DNA of 64,000 bases from Chitinophaga ginsengisegetis (GCF_900168065.1 NZ_FUZZ01000004.1:682001-746000), one strand, 5' to 3'; positions 1 through 9,074 are shown, counted from the first letter of the stretch. A program made the numbers and translations. The notes: generated by a model from the sequence alone, not told the origin.

Positions 1-934
1 GGTGAACCACTTCCGCAGCAGGCAGATGTGCATGACCAACCGGAATGGATATGGTAAAGGTGCTTCCCTCGCCGGGAATGCTGCTGATCTGCAGCGCTCC
101 GCCATGCAGGAGGATACCTTCATTTACTACAGTGAGGCCACCACGGCTCCGGGGCGGTCCCTGCAATGCTGCATTGATTTCAGACAACAGCCCTGGGGGA
201 ATGCCGATACCGGTATCCGCTATTGAAAGTACTACCCGGTTGTCTTCCTGGCTAAGCCTTACCGCTACGCCCCCCTGCAACGTATAGCTAAGGGCGTTAG
301 TAAGCAATGATAACAGGATCTGTTCCCAGATGTCCCTGTCTATATACACATCTTCCGAAACAATCCCCAGGTTAATAACGAGGGTGAGACCCGCTTCCCG
401 GATCACCGGGTCCAGCTGCTCCAGCAATGTCCTGGTGAAATTACTAAGGTCCGTTTTAACAAACGTAGGCGCTTTCCCGTTATGCAGGGATACGCCGATA
501 AACAAGGCGCCGGTGTCGCCGGTATCATCCTTTACAGGCATGCCGTCAAACTGGTAGCAACTGCCATCCGGCTGCATCAGCCGCAGCTGTGGAGTTATTA
601 CAGCCGCTTCAGGGGTTGACCATAAGGCAGGCCATACCGTTGCTGCCGGTTGTCCCATCGACAAAGGGTGCCGATTGCCAAGTAATTCCCGGCAGGCATC
701 ATTATATATAAAGATATTTTCATTGCCCCAGCACAGGAGCATGGGTTGCGCAGAGGAGAGTAAAATCTGTATACAGGTCTTTAAACTTTGCGACCACTGG
801 TCCGCCCTCCCTAAGGGAGTAGCGCTCCAGTTAAAAGAACGGATCAGTTCACCTGTTTCACCTCCACCGGGGGGAAACCTATCAGACGCCGTAGCCGGTT
901 CACTTAAAGTTGCCTTTGTCGGGGCATTTATCAT
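1..934 (-). CDS. PAS / HATPase sensor-kinase-like protein, 3' part beyond the window
   Basis: The reading frame is open on the minus strand from ATG at 934 to the window edge (311 codons seen). Residues about 30-150 form a PAS-like sensor module of the kind that opens with FNWSATPLG in large hybrid kinases. Residues about 157-300 form a HATPase_c domain with N-box LLTNAL (about 211-216), G1 box DTGIGI (240-245) and a terminal GSTFTISIP strand. The PAS-like module passes almost directly into the segment that normally follows the helical dimerisation domain (KTDLSNF, about 160), and I see no H-box histidine between them. So the visible half could bind ATP but has no phosphoacceptor. A further PAS, HisKA or receiver domain may lie beyond position 1. 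The call as a sensor-kinase relative is firm. Its catalytic status cannot be settled inside this window. Confidence 0.8.
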   Translation of the reverse strand, partial: MINAPTKATLSEPATASDRFPPGGGETGELIRSFNWSATPLGRADQWSQSLKTCIQILLSSAQPMLLCWGNENIFIYNDACRELLGNRHPLSMGQPAATVWPALWSTPEAAVITPQLRLMQPDGSCYQFDGMPVKDDTGDTGALFIGVSLHNGKAPTFVKTDLSNFTRTLLEQLDPVIREAGLTLVINLGIVSEDVYIDRDIWEQILLSLLTNALSYTLQGGVAVRLSQEDNRVVLSIADTGIGIPPGLLSEINAALQGPPRSRGGLTVVNEGILLHGGALQISSIPGEGSTFTISIPVGHAHLPAAEVVH

Positions 935-1358
935 TGTACAAAATATATAATCCTAAAATATATACTGGTTGATCCTTGCTATGGGGATGCCATTAATTCC
1001 ACAATCAACTATAAAACCGTGTAATAAAATGCACAATCACCATTTATTCCATGCTGTCCTTTTATCACGTGGTTGATCTTACTGCTTTTCAAAGAGATCC
1101 GGACCAGGCTCCTGTTAATAGCTACCACTACAGCGGCGGCGGCTACAGTACCTCCAAACGGGGAGGCGCCCACCATCACCCAAACCGGCACCGTTGGGAT
1201 GATAATTACAATAATCGTGTCGAAAGCAGATTTTCACCAAAAATGCACATGCCACCCGGTATGACGAGGGCTGGGGATAACAAAATATACCGGCACCGCT
1301 GCAGACATCTGCAGCGCAGCTGATGGATCGCTTTGACCCAAAAGTGTAGGCGCGACAT
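935..1358. other. Intergenic region without a supportable gene
   Basis: About 420 bp separate the truncated kinase from the pyrophosphatase stop codon. Short frames exist on both strands. The only one with some character is on the minus strand near 1009-1240, which could encode two hydrophobic stretches (a run of Ile/Val, then an Ala/Val-rich run), but it has no ATG ahead of the first stretch and no visible ribosome-binding site. The AT-rich stretch just upstream of 934 probably holds the kinase promoter, but I see no clear TAnnTTTG match. I see no RNA gene. Confidence 0.5.
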
Positions 1359-1838
1359 TTATTTTTCAGGAAATTTTATCTGCTCATAAGCAGGAGCTGC
1401 TTCTATATATCCCAGTGGAGTAAACTGTTTTCCTTCCTGCTCATTATAGGTAATAAAGAAATGTTCTATTTCACGGATGGTTTGCGCCGACACGGCATCC
1501 ACTCCTTTATATAATTTTGATAACACCGGCACTGCGATGTAGCGGTCGTTCCGGATTACTGTACCATCCCTTTCCTTTTGTTCTGCTTTGATGGCGCCCA
1601 GCAAACGGCATTTAATCAGGCAGCCGGGAAAGCTTTTAAATTCGGAGATCACCATCACATCCAGCGGATCTCCATCGGCTCCTTTGGTTCCAAGGATAAA
1701 ACCAAAATCATAAGGGAACACCATACCGGCGGATAATATCTTACTGAGTACAAAAAACCGGGATGCAGGGTCGAAATCGTATTTTTCACCACTCCCTCTC
1801 GGAGTTTCAATAACAACAGGTAACTCTTTAATGATCAT
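1359..1838 (-). CDS. ppa: Family I inorganic pyrophosphatase, divergent active site
   Basis: Soluble cytoplasmic enzyme that hydrolyses pyrophosphate to two phosphates and so pulls biosynthetic reactions forward. The family signature DGDPLDV is intact at about residues 56-62, giving the three metal-binding aspartates, and VIE, EKYDF and FPYDFG match the N-terminal active-site strands. At 159 aa it is slightly shorter than the E. coli enzyme (about 175 aa). A longer frame begins at GTG 1844, but ATG 1838 (MIIKELPVV) is the natural start. By eye, the later active-site region reads RNDRYIAVP where the classical enzyme has D-x-K, and YN where it has YK, so two lysines and one aspartate seem replaced. 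This looks like a Bacteroidota-type subgroup, not a decayed gene. It stands alone, divergent from the 74-aa gene at 1962. Confidence 0.88.
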   Translation of the reverse strand: MIIKELPVVIETPRGSGEKYDFDPASRFFVLSKILSAGMVFPYDFGFILGTKGADGDPLDVMVISEFKSFPGCLIKCRLLGAIKAEQKERDGTVIRNDRYIAVPVLSKLYKGVDAVSAQTIREIEHFFITYNEQEGKQFTPLGYIEAAPAYEQIKFPEK

Positions 1839-1961
1839 ACGCACATTTTGTTGGTCTTGTTAAATAGGATAAAGAGGACTCAGCTGCGAAGAAACAAAAA
1901 AAGGACCAACCAGCCCACATAAGGCATAATGATTGTACCATAAAAGATAAACTTTTTAGCC

Positions 1962-2186
1962 ATGAATACCTTCAGCATACAACTCGACAACCACGAAACA
2001 GGGGTTACGCGCCGCGACGAAGATGTGTTCATCGTCCGTCTTCCTGAGAAAACTATTTACCTGGAAAAAAAGCAGGACAACGAAGGAGCTAACCATTGGT
2101 TTGAGCAGGGCAAGGATAATGAAACCACCCTCACTGCTAATATTGGAGCCGCCATTGAGAACTGGCTGGCGAAGAATAATTCCTGA
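1962..2186 (+). CDS. Small conserved hypothetical protein (74 aa)
   Basis: I do not recognise a named family. The protein is small, charged and without a signal peptide or membrane segment, so it is probably cytoplasmic. It opens MNTFSIQLDN, has a strand-rich N-terminal half (VFIVRLPEK, TIYLEKK) and a helical end (AAIENWLAK). I have the impression of similar small proteins in other Bacteroidota, but no function is known to me. The gene is followed within 30 bp by a strong intrinsic terminator, which supports it being a real single-gene transcript. The ATG at 1962 is the first in frame. It is divergent from the pyrophosphatase gene and converges on the VCBS gene. Confidence 0.7.
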   Translation: MNTFSIQLDNHETGVTRRDEDVFIVRLPEKTIYLEKKQDNEGANHWFEQGKDNETTLTANIGAAIENWLAKNNS

Positions 2187-2212
2187 CCCGCAGGAACATT
2201 TTTTTTCACAGT

Positions 2213-2245
2213 ATACTGCCTGCTTATCTTGCAGGCAGTATTTTT
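2213..2245 (+). terminator. Intrinsic terminator after the 74-aa gene
   Basis: An 11-bp perfect stem (ATACTGCCTGC pairing with GCAGGCAGTAT) encloses a 7-nt loop (2224-2230) and runs into five T residues on the plus strand. It reaches the stop codon of the convergent minus-strand gene. Confidence 0.9.
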
Positions 2246-3374
2246 ATAAAGATCCCTTGTTATAAAAGATAAACAATCCATCCTTGCCGGCAACAATCAC
2301 ATCTTTTCTGCCGGACCCGGTAAGATCATGGGTTACAAAATATAACCCTGCTCCTTTTGATCCATAGCTGATCACCTGTTTGGTGAAGGAAGCGCCGTTC
2401 CATTTAAAATAATAGATGCCGCAGGGATCACTGGAACCCGGATCATGGTCGTTGTGCGCGCGGTAACGCTTTCCGGTTATCAGCTCCGGCTCATTATCTC
2501 CATCTATATCTTCCCACAACATGGTATGGTATTGCGAATTAAAAGGGTCAATAGCATGTTTGATCCATAACCGCTTGTTTGTTTTGGTATCTTTCTTTTG
2601 CTCGTACCAGTCGAGCCCATAATCATGCCCCTGTCCTGCAATGAGGTCAGGCAGACCGTCTTTATTTACATCGGCCACTATTACAGGCACACTCGCGGTG
2701 CCAAGATTAAACTCCGGGTGGAAAGCCCAGGCGGCGCTGTAGGGCGATGCCGGCGCTTCTACCCATCCTTCCGGCACTACGAGGTCCGTACGGCCGTCGC
2801 CGTTAATATCCCCGCTGCCCAGGCCATGCCCCGATTTACGGTCCAGCACTGTATGCGCCGTAAACGCGCCTTTGGTATAATGATATACCACCAGCGGATC
2901 ATTGGGCGTGTTGGGAATAATTTCCGGTATGCCGTCGCCATCAAGGTCCCACGAACGGGTGGTTTCAATATTGCCGGGAGTGGCAATTACGTGTTCTGTC
3001 CATTCCTTGTCGTTCCCCGGGTTCTCCTTCCATACCAGCGTTTTTCCAAACCAGCCGCCGGTCACATAATCCATGCGGCCATCACCGTTTACATCAAACG
3101 GAATCGTGGAGAAGTCGTCCCAGTACTCGCCAAACTGTTTTACCGGGCCAATATAATGACGCTTAAAATACGCCGGTCCTTCATACCAGAAAGCGCCGGA
3201 TACCAGGTCGGGGATCTTATCATTGTTTACATCCATCACCGCCACGGATTCATAACTTTCTGCAGCGATCTGCCGCTTTTCAAATTTCAGTGGTGCCGGG
3301 CCTTTGGCAGTTTGAGCGGAAGCTGTTGCAGTAAGTAAAAATAATCCCGCAACAGGAACAAGGAGTTTTTTCAT
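2244..3374 (-). CDS. Secreted FG-GAP/VCBS-repeat protein
   Basis: A 376-aa exported protein built from FG-GAP/VCBS-type beta-propeller repeats. A signal peptide (MKKLLVPVAGLFLL then TASAQ) occupies about residues 1-21. Repeated calcium-loop motifs of the form D-x-N/D-x-D-x-x-PD are visible, for example DVNNDKIPD, DVNGDGRMD, DLDGDGIPE, DINGDGRTD, DVNKDGLPD and DIDGDNEPE, spaced 45-60 residues apart and consistent with six or seven blades. Such proteins bind calcium and usually act in ligand binding or as lyase-like modules in Bacteroidota and Planctomycetes; no catalytic residue is evident. The longer frame starts at TTG 3383, and I prefer ATG 3374 because it gives a clean signal peptide. It lies about 75 bp downstream of the efflux operon's tolC-like gene on the same strand, but is functionally unrelated by sequence. 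Confidence 0.85.
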   Translation of the reverse strand: MKKLLVPVAGLFLLTATASAQTAKGPAPLKFEKRQIAAESYESVAVMDVNNDKIPDLVSGAFWYEGPAYFKRHYIGPVKQFGEYWDDFSTIPFDVNGDGRMDYVTGGWFGKTLVWKENPGNDKEWTEHVIATPGNIETTRSWDLDGDGIPEIIPNTPNDPLVVYHYTKGAFTAHTVLDRKSGHGLGSGDINGDGRTDLVVPEGWVEAPASPYSAAWAFHPEFNLGTASVPVIVADVNKDGLPDLIAGQGHDYGLDWYEQKKDTKTNKRLWIKHAIDPFNSQYHTMLWEDIDGDNEPELITGKRYRAHNDHDPGSSDPCGIYYFKWNGASFTKQVISYGSKGAGLYFVTHDLTGSGRKDVIVAGKDGLFIFYNKGSL

Positions 3375-3448
3375 ATTGAACAATTAAACGTGGAGCAGAA
3401 CAAGATAATGAATACCTGTAATAAACTATCCTGTAGTGTCCTGATGTG

Positions 3449-4735
3449 TCAGGAAATATCCCAGATGCCCGCTGCCCTTTCCAGCTCTACCAGCGCTGCC
3501 GCATAGCGGAACAACGCCTCCTGGTAGTTCTGCTGCACCTCATTCCAGGTACGTTGTGCGTTCAATACTTCCAGCAGCGAGGTTTCCCCGCGTTGATAGC
3601 TGTACATCTTTCCCTGTAGTACCTGCTGCGCACTGGTGAGCAGCGTATGTTCAAATTGCTGCACCTGTTGTTGTGCTGCATGATAATTATACCATGCCTG
3701 GGTTACTTCCACCTGGATTTGCAGCTGCACCTGGTTGTACGCCACGCCGGCCTGTTTGATGGCATACTGCGCACTATGCAGATCCCCCTTGTAATGATTG
3801 GACCATTTCAGCGGCACAGAGATGCCCGCGCTGCTGGCAATGTAACGCGGTGTGGGAGCAATATCGCTGGTAGCTGCGGCATTGTAGCCAACACCGGCAT
3901 TGATGCCGAGGTCTATTTTCCGGTTAGCCTTTACCAGGGCGAGACTTTTCTCCGCTACGGTTTTTGTGGCGTTAGCCGCCAGGATATCCGCGCGACTTTC
4001 CTGCGCATCCGCAATCAGTATGGCTAAGTTGAAATCCCTTTCCAGGTGATCAAAGCCACCGGCGGGCAGCAGCAACGTATCACCGTGCGACCTGCCGGTG
4101 TTGATGTTTAACTGCACCAGCGCTGTTTTGAAATCTGCCTCCTGCTGGTATATGCTGTTGAGCAACTGGTTCGCTTCCAGTTCTGATTGTCGTGCATCCG
4201 TTGCCGTTATCACACCTTTCTGAAACCGTATAGCATCGGCAGCAGCGAGCTGCCGCATAATATCGCCGGCATGTTGCTGCACCCGCAAAAGTCCTTGCTG
4301 CAGCAAGGCATTATACCAGGCGATGGTGGCGTCGGCACGCAGTTGGCGGAAATAGTCCTGCAATTGCGCCTGGCTCAGTTCAAGCCCGCTCTGCGCCAAT
4401 GCTACCCTGGCTTTTCTTTTGCCGCCCAGCTCCAGCGTGGTACTGATGCCTGAATTATATCCATACGATAACTTCAGCACCCGGTGCTGGTTGTCGAAGC
4501 CGTCCAGCGAAAGCTGTGGATCTGGAAATACTTTGGCGCTTTCTATCCCTGCCGCGGCAATGCTCACATTATACTGCTGCGCGGCATAGCCCAGGTGTTG
4601 CGTGGCCACCAGGCGAAGGTAGCCGGCCAGTGGAACAGGCGTCTGCTGAAAGTTACTATCTGCCTGCGCGAGTACTGCGCTATGAATGGCCATCCATAAA
4701 AACATCTGCCCAAAAAATCTATATAAAAACTGCAT
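3449..4735 (-). CDS. TolC/CusC-type outer membrane efflux protein
   Basis: Outer-membrane channel component of a tripartite efflux pump (428 aa, the usual length for the CusC/CzcC subfamily). It has a signal peptide (residues 1-23, ending VLAQA). The body is two long helical OEP repeats rich in Ala, Gln and Leu (for example QLRADATIAWYNALLQQG and the matching VEVTQAWYNYHAAQQQV near the C-terminus), the internal duplication typical of TolC barrels. No lipobox is visible, so it is probably not lipid-anchored as CusC is. It lies 7 bp downstream of the RND gene and is the last gene of the adaptor-pump-channel operon. Confidence 0.9.
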   Translation of the reverse strand: MQFLYRFFGQMFLWMAIHSAVLAQADSNFQQTPVPLAGYLRLVATQHLGYAAQQYNVSIAAAGIESAKVFPDPQLSLDGFDNQHRVLKLSYGYNSGISTTLELGGKRKARVALAQSGLELSQAQLQDYFRQLRADATIAWYNALLQQGLLRVQQHAGDIMRQLAAADAIRFQKGVITATDARQSELEANQLLNSIYQQEADFKTALVQLNINTGRSHGDTLLLPAGGFDHLERDFNLAILIADAQESRADILAANATKTVAEKSLALVKANRKIDLGINAGVGYNAAATSDIAPTPRYIASSAGISVPLKWSNHYKGDLHSAQYAIKQAGVAYNQVQLQIQVEVTQAWYNYHAAQQQVQQFEHTLLTSAQQVLQGKMYSYQRGETSLLEVLNAQRTWNEVQQNYQEALFRYAAALVELERAAGIWDIS

Positions 4736-4742
4736 AATTTAT

Positions 4743-7700
4743 TTATTCTGCTGGTGAAGCACTCCATTTTCTTTCCATGAGATAATACAGGGCCGGCAAT
4801 ACAAATAAGGTAATCACGGTAGCTAACAGTAACCCATATACGATTACGGTAGCCAGCGGCCGCTGCACATCAGACCCTATGCCCGTGGCAAAAGAAGCCG
4901 GCAGTAACCCCAGCGCTGCAACGGAGGCCGTCATCAATACCGGCCGGAAACGGTTACGGGCGCCATCGATCACGGCATTCATCAACCCGTATCCCTGCTT
5001 ACGCAGGTCGTTGATCTGCGATACCAGGATCACTCCATTCTGCACAGCTACCCCAAACAACGCGATGAAACCCACAGCGGAGGATACATTGAGCGTCATC
5101 CCGCGGACATTTAGCGCCAGCATGCCCCCAAACAATGCCAATGGCACTACGCCCAGGATCAGCCCTGCCTGCCGGAATTTTCCAAAGGCGCTGTAAAGCA
5201 GTAAAAACATGATGGCTAACGCCAACGGCACTACGACGAGCAGCTTACTATACGCGCGGCGCTGATTCTCAAACTGGCCACCCCATTTAATAGTGTATTT
5301 CGCGTGGTCATATTGTACCTGTTTTTCTATCTGCTGCCGTGCGTCGGCGAGAAATGCGGTGAGGTCGTTTCCCCGCAGGTTCAGCTTCACGGTCAGGTGC
5401 CGCTTATTCCATTCGCGGGTGATGGTGCTTTCGCCGGCAGCGGTTTTTACGGTGGCTACCTGCGCCAGTGGTATCTTAGCACCGGTGGCGGAAGTGAGCA
5501 TCAGGCCGGCGATCTTCTCCGGCGTGTCCCTGCTGCTTTCCGCATACCGGCAGGTTACATCAAATACTTTGTTGCCTGCAAACACCTGCGACACCGCCTT
5601 ACCGCCAATAGCCACTTCTATCAGTTCTCCCACATCACTTACATTGAGGCCATACCTTGCAAGGGCGTCCCTGTCTACAGTGATCTGCAACTGCGGCAAA
5701 GGCGGCTCCTGGTCGATGGCTACATCGGCAGCACCTTTTACCTGTTTTAAAGTGGTGGCTATTTCATCTGCAATACGGCGTGTTTCTTTAAAATCGTCAC
5801 CGTATACTTTTACAACCAGCTCACTATGCGCACCGGAAATTTTATCCATCACCCCATCGATCATAGGCTGACTGAACCCAACGCTGTAACCCGGCATGGT
5901 GGCATATTCCAGCGCCAGATCGTTAATAAGGTCTGCTTTAGTTCTTCCCCGCTTCCACTCACGGTAAGGCTTCAGCCCGATGCTACATTCAAAATGAGAG
6001 GCCGTCCACGGGTCGGTGCCATCATCGTTACGGCCAGCCTGCACCATCACATACGTTACCTCTTCATATTTCATGGTATGTTGCCGCAGGCTGTCGCTCA
6101 TTTCTTTTGAACGTTGCAGTGAAATACCCGGCGGCAGCTGTACCTGCAGCCAGATGGTACCTTCATCCAGTGGCGGCAGAAAATCCTTGCCAACGGTAAC
6201 AGACAACACGATGGCGCCTGTGAGCACCAGCGCCAGCGGAATGAATACCCGCGTTGGCCTGCTCATGAGCTGTTCCAGGCGATGCTTGTAAGCATTGGTC
6301 AACCGGTCCAGCCACCTGTTATGATACAGCTTACGCGGCTTCCGGTATACGGCAAATGCCAGTCCGGGTATAAGTAGCAACGCCACGGCCAGCGCGCCCA
6401 GCAGCGCGTATCCAACTGTAAACGCCATCGGCGTAAACAGCTTGCGTTCTACTCTTTCAAAAGAAAACAACGGCAGGTAAGCCGTAATAATAATGATGGT
6501 GGAAAACAGTACCGGTCTTGCTACCAATGTAGCCTTCTGTGCAATGGTTAACTCTGCCAGTTCCGCGTCCGGATCATCTTCGCGTTTTTTCAGGATGGCT
6601 TCCATCATTACAATGGCACCGTCTACGATGATACCAAAGTCAATAGCGCCAAGCGATAACAGGTTAGCGGGAATATGCGTAAAGTACATCCCGATAAAAG
6701 CAATGAGCAATGCCAGCGGAATAGTAATGGCTACAATCAGTGCCCCGCGCCAGTTTCCCAGGAATATAATCAACACTGCTATCACCAGCCCGATGCCTTC
6801 CAATAGTGTATGCGACACCGTATGAAGCGTGTTGTCGATGAGCTGTGTACGGTCGAGATACGGACGGATGCTCACGCCTTCCGGCAGGATATGCCGGTTC
6901 AGGTCATCCACCGCGGCGTGAATACCTTCCAGCACCACGGAAGGGTTTTGTCCTTTCAGCAGCAATACAATTCCTTCGTCGCCTTCGGAGTAGTTCACGC
7001 GCCGGTCGGTATAGCCCAGGATGCCTTTGCGTTCCAGGTTGCCCAGTTTCAGTTGGCCCAGGTCCTTCAGGAATACGGGTACACCGTTCACCGATTTTAC
7101 TACTACATCACCAAGACTTTCCAGTGTTTTCACCAGCCCGATACCGCGCACCACATAGCCGAGATCTCCCATGGTGAGCACACTGCCGCCGTTGTTGGCA
7201 TTGTTGTTACTGATAGCGGTTTGCACGTCTGCGAGGGAAACATGGTACTGTTCCATCTTCTGCGGATCAATTTCCACCTGGTATTGCGCGGTGATCCCGC
7301 CAAAGTTAGTTACATCTGCTACACCCGCTACCTGTTTGATGCGTGGAATGATGGTATAATTTTGCAGGTCCGTGACCGTTTTCAGATCATGATTATTGCT
7401 TTCAATAATATACCGGTATATTTCCCCGATGGGTGAAGTAAGCGGGTCCAGTCCGGGTTTGGCGTTATACGGCAGTTCTACATCTCCCAGCCGTTCTGTG
7501 ATCCGTTGCCGCGCCCAGTAGTCTTCCATCCCGTCTTCAAAAACAATGGTGATCACTGATAAGCCAAAGGTGCTTTTGCTTCTCATCACATGCATGCCGG
7601 GCATGCCGTTGAGCGCACGTTCTACGGGCACTGTAATCTGTTGTTCCACCTCTTCTGCAGCGAGTCCCGGCACCTGTGTTACCACCTGTGAGGTTACGTC

Positions 7701-7826
7701 GGCAATATCCGGGTAAGCTTCCAGTGCCAGCTGTTTCCAGGAATAATAACCGAACAGCGCCAGCAGCACGAACAATGCAACAAACAGCCAGCGCTTCTGA
7801 ATAGCAGCTGATATTAATTTCTTCAT
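4743..7826 (-). CDS. Heavy-metal RND efflux pump, CusA/CzcA family
   Basis: Inner-membrane, proton-driven pump of the heavy-metal RND family (1027 aa, normal length). It has a first membrane helix at about 13-30, a large periplasmic porter domain, a membrane block from about 340, a second porter domain and a last membrane block. The family signature LGAIDFGIIVDGAIVMME places the proton-relay aspartates at 396 and 402. The loop where Cus pumps carry a copper-binding Met just before a TG pair reads DKISG here, so I see no Met at that position. By inspection this favours a CzcA-like divalent cation pump over Cu/Ag, but no alignment was possible. It sits 26 bp downstream of the adaptor gene and 7 bp before the channel gene. 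The upstream two-component system is the probable regulator. Confidence 0.93.
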   Translation of the reverse strand: MKKLISAAIQKRWLFVALFVLLALFGYYSWKQLALEAYPDIADVTSQVVTQVPGLAAEEVEQQITVPVERALNGMPGMHVMRSKSTFGLSVITIVFEDGMEDYWARQRITERLGDVELPYNAKPGLDPLTSPIGEIYRYIIESNNHDLKTVTDLQNYTIIPRIKQVAGVADVTNFGGITAQYQVEIDPQKMEQYHVSLADVQTAISNNNANNGGSVLTMGDLGYVVRGIGLVKTLESLGDVVVKSVNGVPVFLKDLGQLKLGNLERKGILGYTDRRVNYSEGDEGIVLLLKGQNPSVVLEGIHAAVDDLNRHILPEGVSIRPYLDRTQLIDNTLHTVSHTLLEGIGLVIAVLIIFLGNWRGALIVAITIPLALLIAFIGMYFTHIPANLLSLGAIDFGIIVDGAIVMMEAILKKREDDPDAELAELTIAQKATLVARPVLFSTIIIITAYLPLFSFERVERKLFTPMAFTVGYALLGALAVALLLIPGLAFAVYRKPRKLYHNRWLDRLTNAYKHRLEQLMSRPTRVFIPLALVLTGAIVLSVTVGKDFLPPLDEGTIWLQVQLPPGISLQRSKEMSDSLRQHTMKYEEVTYVMVQAGRNDDGTDPWTASHFECSIGLKPYREWKRGRTKADLINDLALEYATMPGYSVGFSQPMIDGVMDKISGAHSELVVKVYGDDFKETRRIADEIATTLKQVKGAADVAIDQEPPLPQLQITVDRDALARYGLNVSDVGELIEVAIGGKAVSQVFAGNKVFDVTCRYAESSRDTPEKIAGLMLTSATGAKIPLAQVATVKTAAGESTITREWNKRHLTVKLNLRGNDLTAFLADARQQIEKQVQYDHAKYTIKWGGQFENQRRAYSKLLVVVPLALAIMFLLLYSAFGKFRQAGLILGVVPLALFGGMLALNVRGMTLNVSSAVGFIALFGVAVQNGVILVSQINDLRKQGYGLMNAVIDGARNRFRPVLMTASVAALGLLPASFATGIGSDVQRPLATVIVYGLLLATVITLFVLPALYYLMERKWSASPAE

Positions 7827-7852
7827 AAAATCCTGTTGAAATAAAAGCGTAG

Positions 7853-8959
7853 TTATTTGGTACCGGAGAGATAGAAGGCGCCTTCGGAAATAATCCGCTC
7901 GCCTTCGTGTAAGCCTGCCGTAACAATCACCTGCAGACCGTTGGCGCCATTAGTAGTAATGCTGCGTTTTATAAACTGCCCGTTGGCAGCGGCCACCCAT
8001 ACCGCGGGCGTATCGCCGTTTTGCAGCAGGGCTGTAAGCGGGATCTGTAAAGCGTTTTCCGGTTGCCCGGAGAAACTAACGGTTACGTACATACCGGGTT
8101 TCAGCGCGCGGTTATTATTTTGTACACTGATCAGCACTTCTATGCTGCGGGTGTCTTCATCTACCAATGCATTAATATGATACACTTTCCCGGTAAGGGT
8201 TACGCCAGGTAAAGCAGCTACCTCAATATGGCATTCATCGCCGGTATGAAGAAAGCGGATGTCTTTCTCTTTTACCTGGCCGGCAATCCACAGGGCAGAT
8301 ACATCTGCGATGGTGGCTACACTGCCGGCGTCCTCCTTTATGTATTGCCCCAGTATTACTTTGTTGGCAATTACCTCGCCGGCTACCGGCGCTCTTACTA
8401 CCAGGGGCTGTCCGAGTACCAGTGTACCGGGATTGGCTTTAAAGAGACGGATGCCCATCTGTGCATTATCATATTCCTTTTGCGCAACTGCCAGGGCGGT
8501 TTGTGCTTCTTCCAGGTCTTTCTGTGTACCTACGCCGTTATCCACCAGGTCCTGCTGGCGTTTGCAGGTTTTGCGGGCCTGCTCCAGCTGCGCCTTTTCC
8601 TGGAAAAATGTTTTCTGGGCTTCCATAAAATCCGGGGAACTGATTTCAAACAACGGCATATCCGGCGTGGTTTTCATGCCCAGCTGCAGAAAGCATTTTG
8701 TGACTCTTCCTTCAAAGGGCGGCGTTATTTCTGCATACTTTGTAGGAATCACTTTTATGGTGCCGGCGGTAGTAATCTGTTTTTGATAAGCCGTACTTCC
8801 CACCGTGGAAATTTTCACCTTGCCGGCCAGCGCCGGTGGCAGGGTGATGGTATCGACGCTGGTGATTGCAGCGGCGGCGGCTGGCTCCCGGTTTACAGTA
8901 TGACAGGCAGTTGCACCCAGTAAGCCCATGGCAAGGAATCTTTTTAATAAGTATAACAC
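7853..8959 (-). CDS. Periplasmic adaptor (membrane fusion) lipoprotein, CusB/CzcB family
   Basis: Adaptor that joins the RND pump to the outer-membrane channel (368 aa). The N-terminus MLYLLKRFLAMGLLGATAC is a lipoprotein signal with cysteine at about residue 19, so the protein is probably inner-membrane anchored. Next come a barrel-sandwich/lipoyl half (FEGRVTKCFLQLGMKTTPDMPL), a coiled-coil hairpin (about 110-165, Gln/Lys/Glu rich), the second lipoyl half (VVRAPVAGEVIANKVILGQY) and beta-barrel domains. I see no Met/His-rich N-terminal metal-binding tail. The frame begins at GTG 8959; the next ATG would leave too short a signal, so GTG is probably the true start. It is first in the efflux operon, with a promoter-like region upstream at 9075-9144. 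Confidence 0.9.
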   Translation of the reverse strand: MLYLLKRFLAMGLLGATACHTVNREPAAAAAITSVDTITLPPALAGKVKISTVGSTAYQKQITTAGTIKVIPTKYAEITPPFEGRVTKCFLQLGMKTTPDMPLFEISSPDFMEAQKTFFQEKAQLEQARKTCKRQQDLVDNGVGTQKDLEEAQTALAVAQKEYDNAQMGIRLFKANPGTLVLGQPLVVRAPVAGEVIANKVILGQYIKEDAGSVATIADVSALWIAGQVKEKDIRFLHTGDECHIEVAALPGVTLTGKVYHINALVDEDTRSIEVLISVQNNNRALKPGMYVTVSFSGQPENALQIPLTALLQNGDTPAVWVAAANGQFIKRSITTNGANGLQVIVTAGLHEGERIISEGAFYLSGTK

Positions 8960-9074
8960 AGCGCTATAGTTTACCTGCTGACAACACAGCAGCGCTATGA
9001 CATCAGGCAGGAGATGAAGAAATAAAGTAACGTTCCGGACCAGCGTCCATCATCATTGTTGTTTTAATGCGCTG

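Noticed and set aside
1009..1323. Short frames on both strands (60 aa minus, 90 aa plus) in the first intergenic region
   Set aside because: The minus frame starts at GTG within a hydrophobic run and has no ribosome-binding site. The plus frame is low-complexity His/Arg/Gly with no family resemblance. Neither has operon context.
2598..3338. Long plus-strand frame (246 aa) opposite the VCBS gene
   Set aside because: It is antisense to a well-supported repeat protein, without family resemblance or a plausible start region.
6810..7436. Plus-strand frame of 208 aa opposite the RND pump gene
   Set aside because: It is a shadow of the conserved CusA/CzcA gene, His- and Phe-rich as expected for an antisense reading.
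8228..8923. Plus-strand frame of 231 aa opposite the efflux adaptor gene
   Set aside because: It is an antisense shadow, with no signal, motif or promoter.
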